DNA of 64,000 nt from Bdellovibrionales bacterium CG12_big_fil_rev_8_21_14_0_65_38_15 (GCA_002787775.1 PCUW01000028.1:101653-165652), one strand, 5' to 3'. Numbered from the stretch's first letter, positions 36,236 to 45,286 are shown. Notes: generated from the letters alone by a model not told the origin. Numbers and translations are program-made.

Positions 36236-37597
36236 ATGTTCGGAGAAATAGATAAGCTAGAAGAAATGAAAAGAAAAATAAATGATGTTTCTCCTAGTTT
36301 TTGTATGGCGAAATGGATGCATGTAACAATACATTTAATGACTGGTCAAACACACTCTTGTTATCTACCACAAACACACAAAATACCGTTAGAAGAATTA
36401 AAAGATAATCCTACGGCGCTTCATAATACTAAATATAAAAAAGAACAACGAAAGAAGATGCTGACTGGAGAGCGACCGGCTGAATGCAGTATTTGTTGGA
36501 ATATTGAAGATTTACCAGGAGACCAAGTCAGTGATAGGCATATGCGAGCCGTAGATAGCTGGACGATGCCCTATTTTGAAAAAGTTAGTAAGCTAAAGGG
36601 TGATGAAAATATCAACCCAACTTACGTTGAAGTAAGTTTTTCAAGTGCTTGCAATTTTAAATGTAGTTATTGTTCTCCTCATGTAAGCACTTCATGGAGA
36701 GACGAAGTTGTTAAGCAGGGGCCTTATCAGTTATCAACTTACCAACATCAAAATATGCAATGGTTCAAAGAAAATGACTTGATGCCAATGGATGAAGAGG
36801 GAAATCCGTATATTGATGCTTTTTGGAAGTGGTGGCCTGATCTTGTAAAAGACCTAATGTTTTTTAGAATTACTGGTGGTGAGCCACTTCTTAGTAAGCA
36901 CACTTTCAAAGTAATGGAGTGGATTAATGAACATAGTCTGCCAAAACTTGAACTATCTATAAATTCAAATCTAGGAATCAACGAGAAACAATTCAGTAAG
37001 TTTTTGTCACTTTTAAAGCCGATGCTTGAGGGAAAAAAAGTAAAACAATTTATTCTACATACAAGCGTTGATACGTTTGGTGTTCAAGCAGAATACATAC
37101 GAAATGGCTTAAACTTTAAAGCATTTGAAAATAACCTCTGTAGATACCTAGAAGAGAATCCAACAGCTCCAGTAGCATTCATGTGTACTTTTAATAATTT
37201 AAGTGTTGTTGGGTTTAGAGACTTTATTGACTGGGTTATTGCACTTAGAAAAAGGTACACAAATGAGCATCGCAATATCTTGTTAGATATCCCCCACCTC
37301 CAGGCCCCTGAGTTTTTGTCGGCAAAAACACTAAGTAGTGAGTTTCATCCAATTATGCAAAGTCATATTGATTATATGAGATCGAGAATTGACGACGGAA
37401 TACTAAAAGCTGAAGTTATTAAGATGGAGCGAATACTTGAATGGATGAAAAGTCCGATGCCAAAAGAAGAACAAGAGAAATATCAGCGAGATTTCTTCTT
37501 GTTTTTTAGTGAGCATGATAAACGAAGAAAAACTGATTTTCTTAAAACATTTCCGACGATGGAAAAGTTTTGGGCCGAATGTAAAAGTTTAGTTTAA
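36236..37597 (+). CDS. Twitch-domain radical SAM protein, paralogue of the 41730-43187 gene
   Basis: The 453-residue product has N-terminal cysteines (SPSFCMAKWM, HSCYLP, ECSICWNIEDLPGD), the motif CNFKCSYC (C139, C143, C146) and FRITGGEPLLSKH. It is closely similar along its length to the oppositely oriented gene at 41730-43187, for example HNTKYKKEQRKKMLTGERP against HNTKYKKEQRQKMLEGERP. The ATG follows TTGGAG. It closes the radical SAM run. Confidence 0.85.
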   Translation: MFGEIDKLEEMKRKINDVSPSFCMAKWMHVTIHLMTGQTHSCYLPQTHKIPLEELKDNPTALHNTKYKKEQRKKMLTGERPAECSICWNIEDLPGDQVSDRHMRAVDSWTMPYFEKVSKLKGDENINPTYVEVSFSSACNFKCSYCSPHVSTSWRDEVVKQGPYQLSTYQHQNMQWFKENDLMPMDEEGNPYIDAFWKWWPDLVKDLMFFRITGGEPLLSKHTFKVMEWINEHSLPKLELSINSNLGINEKQFSKFLSLLKPMLEGKKVKQFILHTSVDTFGVQAEYIRNGLNFKAFENNLCRYLEENPTAPVAFMCTFNNLSVVGFRDFIDWVIALRKRYTNEHRNILLDIPHLQAPEFLSAKTLSSEFHPIMQSHIDYMRSRIDDGILKAEVIKMERILEWMKSPMPKEEQEKYQRDFFLFFSEHDKRRKTDFLKTFPTMEKFWAECKSLV

Positions 37598-37611
37598 AGG
37601 ACTTAAGAAAA

Positions 37612-39393
37612 TTAATAAAAGGCTGTAAATCCTGAAGAGAATTGAGTTTCAGCTCTGCGGCTAGACGATTGAATATAGACCTCAAGGTTTCTATTTATAA
37701 GTTTTCTAAAATAAGGCTCTAATTTAAACTCATAGACACTTAGATCAAAATTTCTATAGATTGAAGCCTCAATACCAATTTGAAAACTTTGACCATTACG
37801 TTGGGAAATAAGACTAACTCCAGCGGGAAGTTGAAATTGATTTGAGGCTTCTTGAAACCTTGGTCGAAATGTAAACGACAGATTCAATAAATAATCATCG
37901 TCAGCCAAAAGTGATACGCCACTGTTGAGAAGGGCAAATGGTTCAACACTATTAGTTGTTGAGAAATCTCTTGATACACCAATGGCAAAGCGCCAGCTGG
38001 GTTTGAACTCCAAGAAAAACGAAGTGGATGCGTTCATGACATCAAAAATTTTAAAACTATCAAACTTAATAGTATTCTTTAAAAGTGAAAGTTGTATCTC
38101 TCCCATTGTCATTTGAAACTTATTTGAAAATCCTTTGGGAGAATGTTTGAACTGGTGAAGAGCAAATGCGTGTGTAAGGTTAATAGATTTTTTGTCCCCG
38201 TATGAATAGCCCATGTCAAAATATGATCCAAAATGACCGGATGAAGGGCTATCAATCGTACTGATTATCGGTTGTTTGCTCGAACCCATTTGACTTCGTT
38301 TTAGAAGAAGAGATTCTCGAAGTTTAATAGTTTTCGCATCAGATGAATCTGTTAAAAGACTTTCAGCAAACTTATAGTTAAGAATATCAATCATAGCATC
38401 TACAAGAAAAATATCGTTAACGATATTTAGATTAAAACTAAAGGGATCATGATAAAACTCAAGAACGGTAAGTTTGTTTTCCTGTGATAGTGAGTCAAGA
38501 GATGTTTTAACTTTTGAATATTGGGAAGGAATTCTTTTTGGAGAAAGCAAAACATTGTTTTTACTAAGTGCGTGGATGGTATCGATTGGCAAGACAAAAA
38601 ACTTTAGGTCCTTACTGATGTCTTTATTCGTCACAGCTTCAATAGCTCTTAAAATATGATAAGAGCAATTCTCAGAAAAATAATAATAATCAAAATAGGC
38701 TTGATCCATTTCCCAAAGGTGAAGTGTCAGCATTAAAAGTTCTTGATTTGTTAAATTTAGTGGATATTCCCATACATCTCTTGAATCAAGGTCGGCATAT
38801 TCTCTAATTTTTAAAAAATATGGCATTCGACTAAAGCGACCTTTAAAGCCACCAATAATTCCTTTAACACCATAAGCGATAGGATTTTGTGTATCAACAC
38901 TTGCGGCGAAATCAACAGCGAAGTCTAAAAGGGCTGCATTGCCGAGTCTGTTAGTGTGAAGTCTTAAAAAAGTATGACCAAAAGCGGATGATGGCTTTTG
39001 TATGAAATAGCTTGCAAAGACAAGTGATGCTCCCTTGGGGTCAGTTGCCTTAAGATATCGATTTAGTTTGTCACATTTTGAAAAATCAGGTTTAGTGCTT
39101 TTATTGTCTTGAAATATTTTTAAAGCCCTCGCTGGAAACATACAGACGGGATGATTGTCTCCGCTAACAGGCGTTTTCATTACTCTAATAAATTTCTGAT
39201 ATTCACCTTCAGGATCAGTTTTCCCTCGAGAGGTTAAGAAAAAGGCGTTAGAGTCAGCCTCACTTTCAAAAGAAGAATTATAATTATTATAGCGAAGAAG
39301 TTTTAACCACTGCGAATCAAATGTATCTGAAGCATGAACTTGAAGAATAAAAAAAAGGGAGGCGATAAACGCCCCCCAATTGGATTGGATCAT
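37612..39393 (-). CDS. DUF4105 (Lnb N-terminal-type) envelope protein with C-terminal barrel-like region
   Basis: The 593-residue product has a signal peptide (about 1-21). The DUF4105/Lnb N-terminal periplasmic domain runs from about 118 to 290, with candidate catalytic H140 (SSAFGHTFLRL) and C243 (SENCSYHIL). In Enterococcus Lnb this domain rearranges lipoprotein acyl chains. The C-terminal 200 residues look like beta strands ending FSSGFTAFY. It follows the DUF3015 gene by one base, so the two probably form an operon. The substrate is unknown. Confidence 0.75.
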   Translation of the reverse strand: MIQSNWGAFIASLFFILQVHASDTFDSQWLKLLRYNNYNSSFESEADSNAFFLTSRGKTDPEGEYQKFIRVMKTPVSGDNHPVCMFPARALKIFQDNKSTKPDFSKCDKLNRYLKATDPKGASLVFASYFIQKPSSAFGHTFLRLHTNRLGNAALLDFAVDFAASVDTQNPIAYGVKGIIGGFKGRFSRMPYFLKIREYADLDSRDVWEYPLNLTNQELLMLTLHLWEMDQAYFDYYYFSENCSYHILRAIEAVTNKDISKDLKFFVLPIDTIHALSKNNVLLSPKRIPSQYSKVKTSLDSLSQENKLTVLEFYHDPFSFNLNIVNDIFLVDAMIDILNYKFAESLLTDSSDAKTIKLRESLLLKRSQMGSSKQPIISTIDSPSSGHFGSYFDMGYSYGDKKSINLTHAFALHQFKHSPKGFSNKFQMTMGEIQLSLLKNTIKFDSFKIFDVMNASTSFFLEFKPSWRFAIGVSRDFSTTNSVEPFALLNSGVSLLADDDYLLNLSFTFRPRFQEASNQFQLPAGVSLISQRNGQSFQIGIEASIYRNFDLSVYEFKLEPYFRKLINRNLEVYIQSSSRRAETQFSSGFTAFY

Positions 39394-39394
39394 C

Positions 39395-39829
39395 TTATTT
39401 ATTAAGAGCTACCAAAATGTTCGTGTGGATTTGCTCCGCAGAAGCTTCTTTAGTGAAAATAGTTGGGTAAGACTTTTGAAGTACAGACTTATCAACATTT
39501 TTTTGACCAATTAGCTCAAGGTAAGCATCAAGAGTTTCGCCTTGACCGCGTGAGATATCATTTGAAAGTGCAATTTTATTGCCTTCTACAAATGATACAA
39601 CTGAAACTTTAGCACTTTGAGCATCTTCACACCCAAGAGTACCTGTAGACATGCCAAAAGTTTGGTTACCTGAAGAACCGTTAAACGTAGCAGCCAATAC
39701 GTTGAATACTAATCCACTCTTACCTTGGAAAAGCATTGAGCCTAGACCACAACCAGCTGGACCGTGAGCGGCCATAGCTGAACCAGTAAGAGAAAGAGAA
39801 AAAGCAGCTGCAAATAGAATTTTTTTCAT
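39395..39829 (-). CDS. DUF3015 secreted protein
   Basis: The 144-residue product has a signal peptide (MKKILFAAAFSLSLTGSAMAA) and the DUF3015 signature: AGCGLGSMLFQGKSG, then NGSSGNQTFGMSTGTLGC. Two or more conserved cysteines suggest a disulfide in the periplasm. The start has a perfect GGAGGT site. The function of the family is unknown. It is translated just before the DUF4105 gene. Confidence 0.86.
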   Translation of the reverse strand: MKKILFAAAFSLSLTGSAMAAHGPAGCGLGSMLFQGKSGLVFNVLAATFNGSSGNQTFGMSTGTLGCEDAQSAKVSVVSFVEGNKIALSNDISRGQGETLDAYLELIGQKNVDKSVLQKSYPTIFTKEASAEQIHTNILVALNK

Positions 39830-39911
39830 GAAACCTCCGTGTATTACATTTGGGTTATGATAAAGTGTATTGAGAATATATCAACAGGTAAAATTAAGCT
39901 TTTGGTGAATA
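39830..39911. promoter_or_regulatory. Divergent promoter region
   Basis: These 82 A+T-rich bases separate the DUF3015 gene (leftward) from the membrane protein gene at 39912 (rightward) and must carry both promoters. No clear hexamers are assigned. Confidence 0.35.
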
Positions 39912-40538
39912 ATGACATTACACTTATCAAAACAGATTGTAGCAACGCGCATTAATCGAATAAAAAGATATTTAACACTATCGATGACGCTTGCTTTCTT
40001 GTCTGAAGTCGTCGGCTTTAACACATGGGGTGATGTTATATTGGGAACGATAATAATCGCTATTTGGGCGGGTTACTATGCACTTCTTTTTAGATCATTA
40101 AAAAAGATTTTATATTCCTTCTTAACATTTTTGGCAGTCGGGATTGTATTGAATACTTTTTTTGTAATTTCAAAAACAACTAATCAAGATTATTTGTCTT
40201 CAATCATTTATTTTGTAAATCTTTTGGTTTTCATTGTCATTGCATTCAATATGAATCGCCCAATATTTTACCCAAAGATCAATTGGACGGAATACGACTT
40301 TAGGCACAGAAAAGATAAAAGAGTAAATATAAAAATTAATGATGAGGAAGTTGTAGGCGCACGACTTTACGATAAGCGTAGAGGAGAAGCTGCTCTGCTT
40401 TGTTTTCAGGAGCTAAATATTGATGATGAATATGAAATTTTAGACGAAAACGAAACCTTGTTACTCAAAGCAAGAGTCCTCAGTCAAAGAAAAGCGCTTC
40501 TTGGAAGACCGGTAGCACACGGAATAAAAATCATATGA
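39912..40538 (+). CDS. Membrane protein with possible C-terminal PilZ-like domain
   Basis: The 208-residue product has four or five membrane helices (about 20-115) and a soluble C-terminal domain from about 130. That domain begins DFRHRKDKRVNIKIND, which resembles the RxxxR entry of PilZ c-di-GMP-binding domains, and continues with beta strands. The second PilZ motif (D/NxSxxG) is not clear. The gene overlaps tadA by four bases. Confidence 0.55.
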   Translation: MTLHLSKQIVATRINRIKRYLTLSMTLAFLSEVVGFNTWGDVILGTIIIAIWAGYYALLFRSLKKILYSFLTFLAVGIVLNTFFVISKTTNQDYLSSIIYFVNLLVFIVIAFNMNRPIFYPKINWTEYDFRHRKDKRVNIKINDEEVVGARLYDKRRGEAALLCFQELNIDDEYEILDENETLLLKARVLSQRKALLGRPVAHGIKII

Positions 40539-41008
40539 TGAATATAGAAGAATACGAATGGTTTATGAAGCTTGCACTTGAACAGGCAGAAAAAGCGGCT
40601 TCAATGGATGAGGTTCCCGTTGGCGCCGTCCTCGTTGATCCAGCTGGTAAAATATTTTGCGAATCGCATAATTATAAAGAGTTAAAAAAAAATCCATGCT
40701 CTCATGCTGAAATTGAAGTGATCACACAGGCCAGTGAGAAGCTCGGAGATTGGCGACTAGAAGGTTATAGTCTATTTGTTAGTTTAGAACCTTGTGCCAT
40801 GTGTGCGGGTGCCATTCTTCACTCACGTATTAAAAATGTTATTTTTGGTGCTTATGATCCAAAGGGTGGAATATTGTCGAGCTCGATGAATATTTGGGGA
40901 AATCCAAATGTTAACCATAAAATTAATATTATGGGCGGAGTCATGCATTTTGAATGTTCAAAAGTCTTATCGCAATTTTTTAAACAAAGAAGACAGGGCT
41001 ATGTCTGA
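40535..41008 (+). CDS. tadA: tRNA-specific adenosine deaminase TadA
   Basis: TadA converts adenosine 34 of tRNA-Arg(ACG) to inosine in the cytoplasm. The 157-residue product has the zinc-site motifs H57-A58-E59 and P86-C87-A-M-C90, and the family sequence VPVGAVLVD at the start. The ATG overlaps the previous gene. The substrate tRNA-Arg(ACG) is at 31993 in this window. Confidence 0.95.
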   Translation: MMNIEEYEWFMKLALEQAEKAASMDEVPVGAVLVDPAGKIFCESHNYKELKKNPCSHAEIEVITQASEKLGDWRLEGYSLFVSLEPCAMCAGAILHSRIKNVIFGAYDPKGGILSSSMNIWGNPNVNHKINIMGGVMHFECSKVLSQFFKQRRQGYV

Positions 41009-41741
41009 TCAGTTAAAAGAGATATTAAAAAACTCTAAGTACAAACACGATGGTCGATCAATTATTGCATGTGACCTAAGTCTTTTAAAAATTGAACCAA
41101 GTATCAACACAAAGTACTCAATACTGAATGACGAAAATAAAGAAATTAATCTTGGTATTTCCTATACGCACGATGTGAGTTCAAGTGAATTTAAAGCAGA
41201 GTTTCTGCCTAGAGGAGAAAGCTTTAATCGCAAGGTTGCCTTTCTTGATCGTGATGGAATATTGATTGAAGATACTGATTATCCTGGAAAAGTGGAAGAT
41301 GTGATCTTTAAAGAAGATGTTATTCCCCTTCTACAAACTCTAATACATAAGAAATATGAATTAATTGTTGTAACAAACCAGTCCGGAATTGCCAGAGGTA
41401 AATACACCGAAAACGACTACCAAGAAACAACTAAGTATATAACGGATTATTATAAATCTATTGGGTTCACCATTCTTGATACTTTCTATTGTCCATATCA
41501 TATAGATGGATCTATCACTAAGTACAAAAGCCAAAGCTTGCTTAGAAAGCCAATGCCTGGAATGGTAATTAAGGCGGCTGAAAAATATCAAGTCGATTTA
41601 TCAAAATCCATAATGATAGGCGATAAGATGTCTGATATTTTAAAATGTTCTTATCTTAAATATTTCATAAAAAATAATAATGAACATCCAGATTGCTTCA
41701 AGAGTTTTGAGAAAATGACTCAGGCAATATTAAAGCTTTAA
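41001..41741 (+). CDS. GmhB/HisB-N-like HAD phosphatase with N-terminal extension
   Basis: ATG 41001 overlaps tadA by eight bases. Residues 79-246 form a HAD phosphatase of the heptose-bisphosphate 7-phosphatase (GmhB) type: FLDRDG with D83 and D85, VTNQSGIARG, RKPMPGM and IGDKMSD. The GmhB zinc site needs three Cys and a His. Here C164 and H167 are kept, but the C-x-C before RKP is replaced by S179-L-L181. An unrelated 75-residue N-terminal segment is added. It may act on a heptose or another phosphorylated sugar of the envelope. Confidence 0.7.
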   Translation: MSDQLKEILKNSKYKHDGRSIIACDLSLLKIEPSINTKYSILNDENKEINLGISYTHDVSSSEFKAEFLPRGESFNRKVAFLDRDGILIEDTDYPGKVEDVIFKEDVIPLLQTLIHKKYELIVVTNQSGIARGKYTENDYQETTKYITDYYKSIGFTILDTFYCPYHIDGSITKYKSQSLLRKPMPGMVIKAAEKYQVDLSKSIMIGDKMSDILKCSYLKYFIKNNNEHPDCFKSFEKMTQAILKL

Positions 41742-43187
41742 GCATTTCCCATAAAACTCACTAAGTTCAGGAAAGACTTTAGAAAAATTGGTCTTTTTTC
41801 TTTTGTCATATTCTTGATAAAAAAGGCCAAAATCCTTACGCCTTAAGTAAAGATCATTTTCATCAAGTTCTTGAAGCATGAATTGAGATAATCTTTTGAT
41901 CTGTTCAACTTCTTCAAGATATAAAAAGCCATCAGGACCCGACTCAATAGAGTTCTCTTGAGCATAGTTTAAAAATTGTGCAGAATAACTTTGTCTTATT
42001 TCTTTAGGTAAAACTAAGACAGATTGAAACTGAGGCCACTGTAGATAAGAAACCATAAGTGAAACTCGATCGAGCATCTTATAGGGTTTAAACTTTCTTC
42101 TAAGTTTTCTAATGTCAGCTAAGAAACTTAAGAAACTAGTTATTGATAAGGCATTAAAAGTGATCATAAAGTGCAAACGGTTTTGTTCATAAGCATTGCT
42201 GAGTAGATATTCGTTATTATCCATGAAGCTTTTGTAGTTTAAGCCAAAGCGTATATATTCTGCTTGTTCTCCTTGAGCCTCACAACTTGTATAAATATCA
42301 AGAGAGTTAATTCGATCTGCAATTGAGTTTGAGACCTGACAAAACTTTGTGATCCATTTTGACTGGATTCCCATATTCGTATTGATAGCTAAGTTAAATT
42401 CTGAATGTGGGTTGTTGTTAACAAACTCTAAGACCTTCCAAGTATTTTGATTAAGAAGTGGCTCACCACCAGTAATTCGAAATGTATTGAGATCTTTATA
42501 AAGCTGTGGCCACCATTTCCAAAAGGCTTCGACATAGGGGTTGTGTTGATCGTGTCGAATAGGAAGTCTATCTTGTTCTTTAAGCCAATCAAGGTTTCCC
42601 GTTTTTACAGATGTTGGATAAGGCCCATTTTGAAGGATTTCATCCATCCATGTCGTCGATATATCAGGGGAGCAATACATACATTTAAAATTACAAGTAT
42701 TATCAAAAGCCACTTCAAGATAAGTTGGATTTAGATCACTCTTTGAACCAGCTGATTTTATTTTTTCAAGATGCTGAAAACTCCACTGAGTATTGGTGGA
42801 TTTAAACATTCGATCAGACATATTTTCTGAAGGTAAATCTTCAATATTCCAACAGTAGTGACATTCGTTAGGGCGCTCGCCTTCCAGCATTTTTTGGCGC
42901 TGTTCTTTTTTATATTTTGTATTATGAAGAGCGGCGGGAGAATTCTCAATTTCGTCTAGTGGAATCTTGTGCGCCGGTGGGTGGTGACAACTATGGGTTA
43001 AGCCCGTGTGGAGATAAACGGTGCTTTGTAACCATTTGGCAGTGCAAAAAGTTGGTGATACTTCAGAGATCTTTTCAAAACGCTTAAGCATATTATTTAA
43101 ATTGTCTAAATTATGCTGAAACGATTTTTCGGATTCTTCTGTGTGTCCCTTGTTTTTCTTGTCCTTTTTACTAGTAGCGTTACTCAC
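41730..43187 (-). CDS. Twitch-domain radical SAM protein (fifth of the set)
   Basis: The 485-residue product is a paralogue of the gene at 36236-37597, with the same N-terminal cysteines (SPTFCTAKWLQ, HSCHHPPAHK, ECHYCWNIEDLPSE), CNFKCMYC at C165/C169/C172 and FRITGGEPLLNQN. It has an extra charged N-terminal 35 residues. It lies on the opposite strand, overlapping the end of the phosphatase gene by 12 bases. Substrate unknown. Confidence 0.85.
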   Translation of the reverse strand: MSNATSKKDKKNKGHTEESEKSFQHNLDNLNNMLKRFEKISEVSPTFCTAKWLQSTVYLHTGLTHSCHHPPAHKIPLDEIENSPAALHNTKYKKEQRQKMLEGERPNECHYCWNIEDLPSENMSDRMFKSTNTQWSFQHLEKIKSAGSKSDLNPTYLEVAFDNTCNFKCMYCSPDISTTWMDEILQNGPYPTSVKTGNLDWLKEQDRLPIRHDQHNPYVEAFWKWWPQLYKDLNTFRITGGEPLLNQNTWKVLEFVNNNPHSEFNLAINTNMGIQSKWITKFCQVSNSIADRINSLDIYTSCEAQGEQAEYIRFGLNYKSFMDNNEYLLSNAYEQNRLHFMITFNALSITSFLSFLADIRKLRRKFKPYKMLDRVSLMVSYLQWPQFQSVLVLPKEIRQSYSAQFLNYAQENSIESGPDGFLYLEEVEQIKRLSQFMLQELDENDLYLRRKDFGLFYQEYDKRKKTNFSKVFPELSEFYGKCLKL

Positions 43188-43302
43188 TAAAACAACCTTT
43201 TATTTTAATTTAGTATATACCCTTCTCGCCACTTCTCTAAATAAGCCTAAAGATAAATACATGGACATGTTTAATGCTGCAGTGATAAACGTCAATAATC
43301 GC

Positions 43303-43390
43303 GGAGGATTGGCCGAGTGGTCGAAGGCGCACGCTTGGAAAGCGTGTATACAGCAATGTATCGTGGGTTCGAATCCCATGTCCTCCGCCA
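43303..43390 (+). tRNA. tRNA-Ser (anticodon GGA)
   Basis: This 88-nt class II tRNA has acceptor GGAGGAT with TCCTCC, discriminator G and encoded CCA. The anticodon loop TTGGAAA reads GGA (UCC/UCU). The T arm has GGTTCGAATCC. It is the third serine tRNA of the window. Confidence 0.96.
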
Positions 43391-43419
43391 TTGATTAATG
43401 TCGCACCATTTCAATATCA

Positions 43420-43449
43420 TTGACTTTTACCTGTTTAAAACCCTAATAT
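43420..43449 (+). promoter_or_regulatory. Promoter of the SRP RNA
   Basis: TTGACT (43420-43425) and TAATAT (43444-43449), 18 bases apart, would start transcription at about 43455, just where the SRP RNA stem begins. Confidence 0.6.
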
Positions 43450-43453
43450 GACC

Positions 43454-43558
43454 GCGGTGATTGGACCCGTCTCAAGAACCACCGAGGTGAATTCCGCCAG
43501 GTCGGGAACGAAGCAACGGTAGCCCGCGGAGTTTTGTGAGGTTGGGTTCGGTCGCCAC
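43454..43558 (+). ncRNA. ffs: Signal recognition particle RNA, small bacterial type
   Basis: The 105-nt RNA has the SRP apical domain: CCAGGTCGGGAACGAAGCAACGG, here cited only by its core GGTCGGGAACGAAGCA. The terminal stem GGTGATTGGACCC (43456-43468) pairs with GGGTTCGGTCGCC (43544-43556). It has no Alu domain. With Ffh it targets nascent membrane proteins. Its place directly before dnaX is common in bacteria. Confidence 0.9.
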
Positions 43559-43623
43559 TTCTTTTGCCACTGGCAACGCTTTTAGATACAATTCTCCATC
43601 AATTTACGAATAAAAAAGGCTAA

Positions 43624-45285
43624 ATGAGTTATCAGGTTTTAGCGCGAAAATGGCGCCCAAAGAAATTTCAAGATGTGATAGGCCAAGAAGCCATCACAAG
43701 ATCATTACAAAACGCGATTAAGCGCTCAAGGCTTGGTCATGCCTATTTGTTTTCAGGAACGAGAGGCATTGGAAAAACATCTGTTGCTAGATTGTTTGCT
43801 CAGGCGATTCGTTGTGAATCTTTAACTCCAGATGATAATCCGTGCGGTATCTGCTTCGCTTGTCAGGATATGCAACAATCAAACTCGATGAACGTGATTG
43901 AGATTGATGGAGCTTCAAATAATACTGTTGATGAAGTTAGAGAACTGATTAATAACGTTCAGTATCTTCCAACCAACGGAAGTCATAAGATTTATATTAT
44001 CGATGAAGTTCATATGCTTTCAAAAAGTGCTTTCAATGCATTGTTGAAAACTTTGGAAGAACCGCCATCGCATGTGATTTTTTTACTAGCGACAACGGAG
44101 CCGCATAAACTTCTTGGAACAGTTCTATCAAGATGTCAGCGCTTTGATTTTGTAAATGCGAGTGTCGATGATTTAACAGATCATCTAATGAAGATTTCAA
44201 AATCAGAGGGAATTGTCTTTGATAATGAAGATCAAATTAGAGATATAGCAAGACTTGGAAATGGCTCAGTAAGAGATACATTGTCTCTCATGGATCAGGT
44301 TTTAAGCTATACAAGTGATAATCATGTGTCAGAAGAAGTCCTTGCAAAGTCTTTAGGAGTCGCAAGAAGAGAGCTCCTGGATCAAATTATTATTGCTCTT
44401 TTTGATGGTGATGCGCAGTTAACGGTTGAAAACTGCAAGCAAGCATTCAGAGAAAATATTTCATTAAAAGCTTTACTGACTTCGATCTTAGAAAACATCT
44501 TTACTGTAATTGAAAATGTAGACAACGAAAGTTGGCTTAATAAAAAATCAAATATTCAAGATGCTATAAATGGTGTTTCGACGGCAGAAATATTTTGGGT
44601 CTATGAATCTTTGGCCAAAGAATCTTCATGGATCTTTGATTCAGTGGCACCGGTACAGAGTTTTCTGGTCAGCATAAAAAAATTAGCGTTAAGAAATAGC
44701 CTTCTAGGTCTAGATAAAAGCTCATCAGATATTCAAAAAAAAAAGACTAAACCCGTCGTAGAGCAAAAAATTGTCGAACCGATGATAGTTATAAAAGATG
44801 AAGTTCAGCAGGTTGAAGAGCCAAAGGTTGAAGCTAAAAAAGCACTACCAATTATTGAAAAGCCCAAATTAATTGTTAAGGAATTAGATGCCTTTTTAAA
44901 AATAATTGAGGTTGAAGCGCCGACACTATCTGCAAGTCTCGAACATGCTTATATTGATCCTGCTAGATTTATTGATAAGCAGATGAAAATTACATATCCA
45001 GCTGAAGGAAATGTTTTTTATGATGTTATTAATCAAGAACAGACAAGAGAAAGGCTAACCGCCCTACTCAGAGATCATGTTGAAGCAAAAATGGATCTAG
45101 TCATTGAAATAGAAACTAGTACCCAGAAAAATGTGACAACGAGAGCTCAAGAAAGAAAAGAACAGGACGCTTTAAGCGAAGAACAGAGAAAAAAAGAACT
45201 TCTTGAGGATCCAATGCTTAAACTTGCTCAAGAAATGTTTAATACGAAAGTAGATAAAATTCAGATGGGAAAAAAAGGAGAATAA
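43624..45285 (+). CDS. dnaX: DNA polymerase III tau subunit (gamma by slippage)
   Basis: DnaX is the clamp-loader ATPase. The 553-residue tau form has Walker A GTRGIGKTS, a four-Cys zinc module around CGICFAC, DEVHMLS (Walker B) and the SRC motif LSRCQRFDF. After residue about 370 the tail is charged and Lys/Glu-rich. A run of ten A followed by G lies at 44735-44745 at the domain boundary. A -1 shift there gives one Asp codon and then a TAA stop, yielding a gamma form of about 375 residues. ybaB and recR follow, the usual order. Confidence 0.96.
   Translation: MSYQVLARKWRPKKFQDVIGQEAITRSLQNAIKRSRLGHAYLFSGTRGIGKTSVARLFAQAIRCESLTPDDNPCGICFACQDMQQSNSMNVIEIDGASNNTVDEVRELINNVQYLPTNGSHKIYIIDEVHMLSKSAFNALLKTLEEPPSHVIFLLATTEPHKLLGTVLSRCQRFDFVNASVDDLTDHLMKISKSEGIVFDNEDQIRDIARLGNGSVRDTLSLMDQVLSYTSDNHVSEEVLAKSLGVARRELLDQIIIALFDGDAQLTVENCKQAFRENISLKALLTSILENIFTVIENVDNESWLNKKSNIQDAINGVSTAEIFWVYESLAKESSWIFDSVAPVQSFLVSIKKLALRNSLLGLDKSSSDIQKKKTKPVVEQKIVEPMIVIKDEVQQVEEPKVEAKKALPIIEKPKLIVKELDAFLKIIEVEAPTLSASLEHAYIDPARFIDKQMKITYPAEGNVFYDVINQEQTRERLTALLRDHVEAKMDLVIEIETSTQKNVTTRAQERKEQDALSEEQRKKELLEDPMLKLAQEMFNTKVDKIQMGKKGE
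44735..44745 (+). promoter_or_regulatory. A10G slippage site in dnaX
   Basis: Ten adenines and a G encode Q-K-K-K in frame. Slippage by -1 (or one extra A in the mRNA) leads directly to GAC TAA. Thermus uses a similar A9 run by transcriptional slippage, and E. coli uses A6G by ribosomal frameshifting, both to make gamma. Confidence 0.65.
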
Positions 45286-45286
45286 G

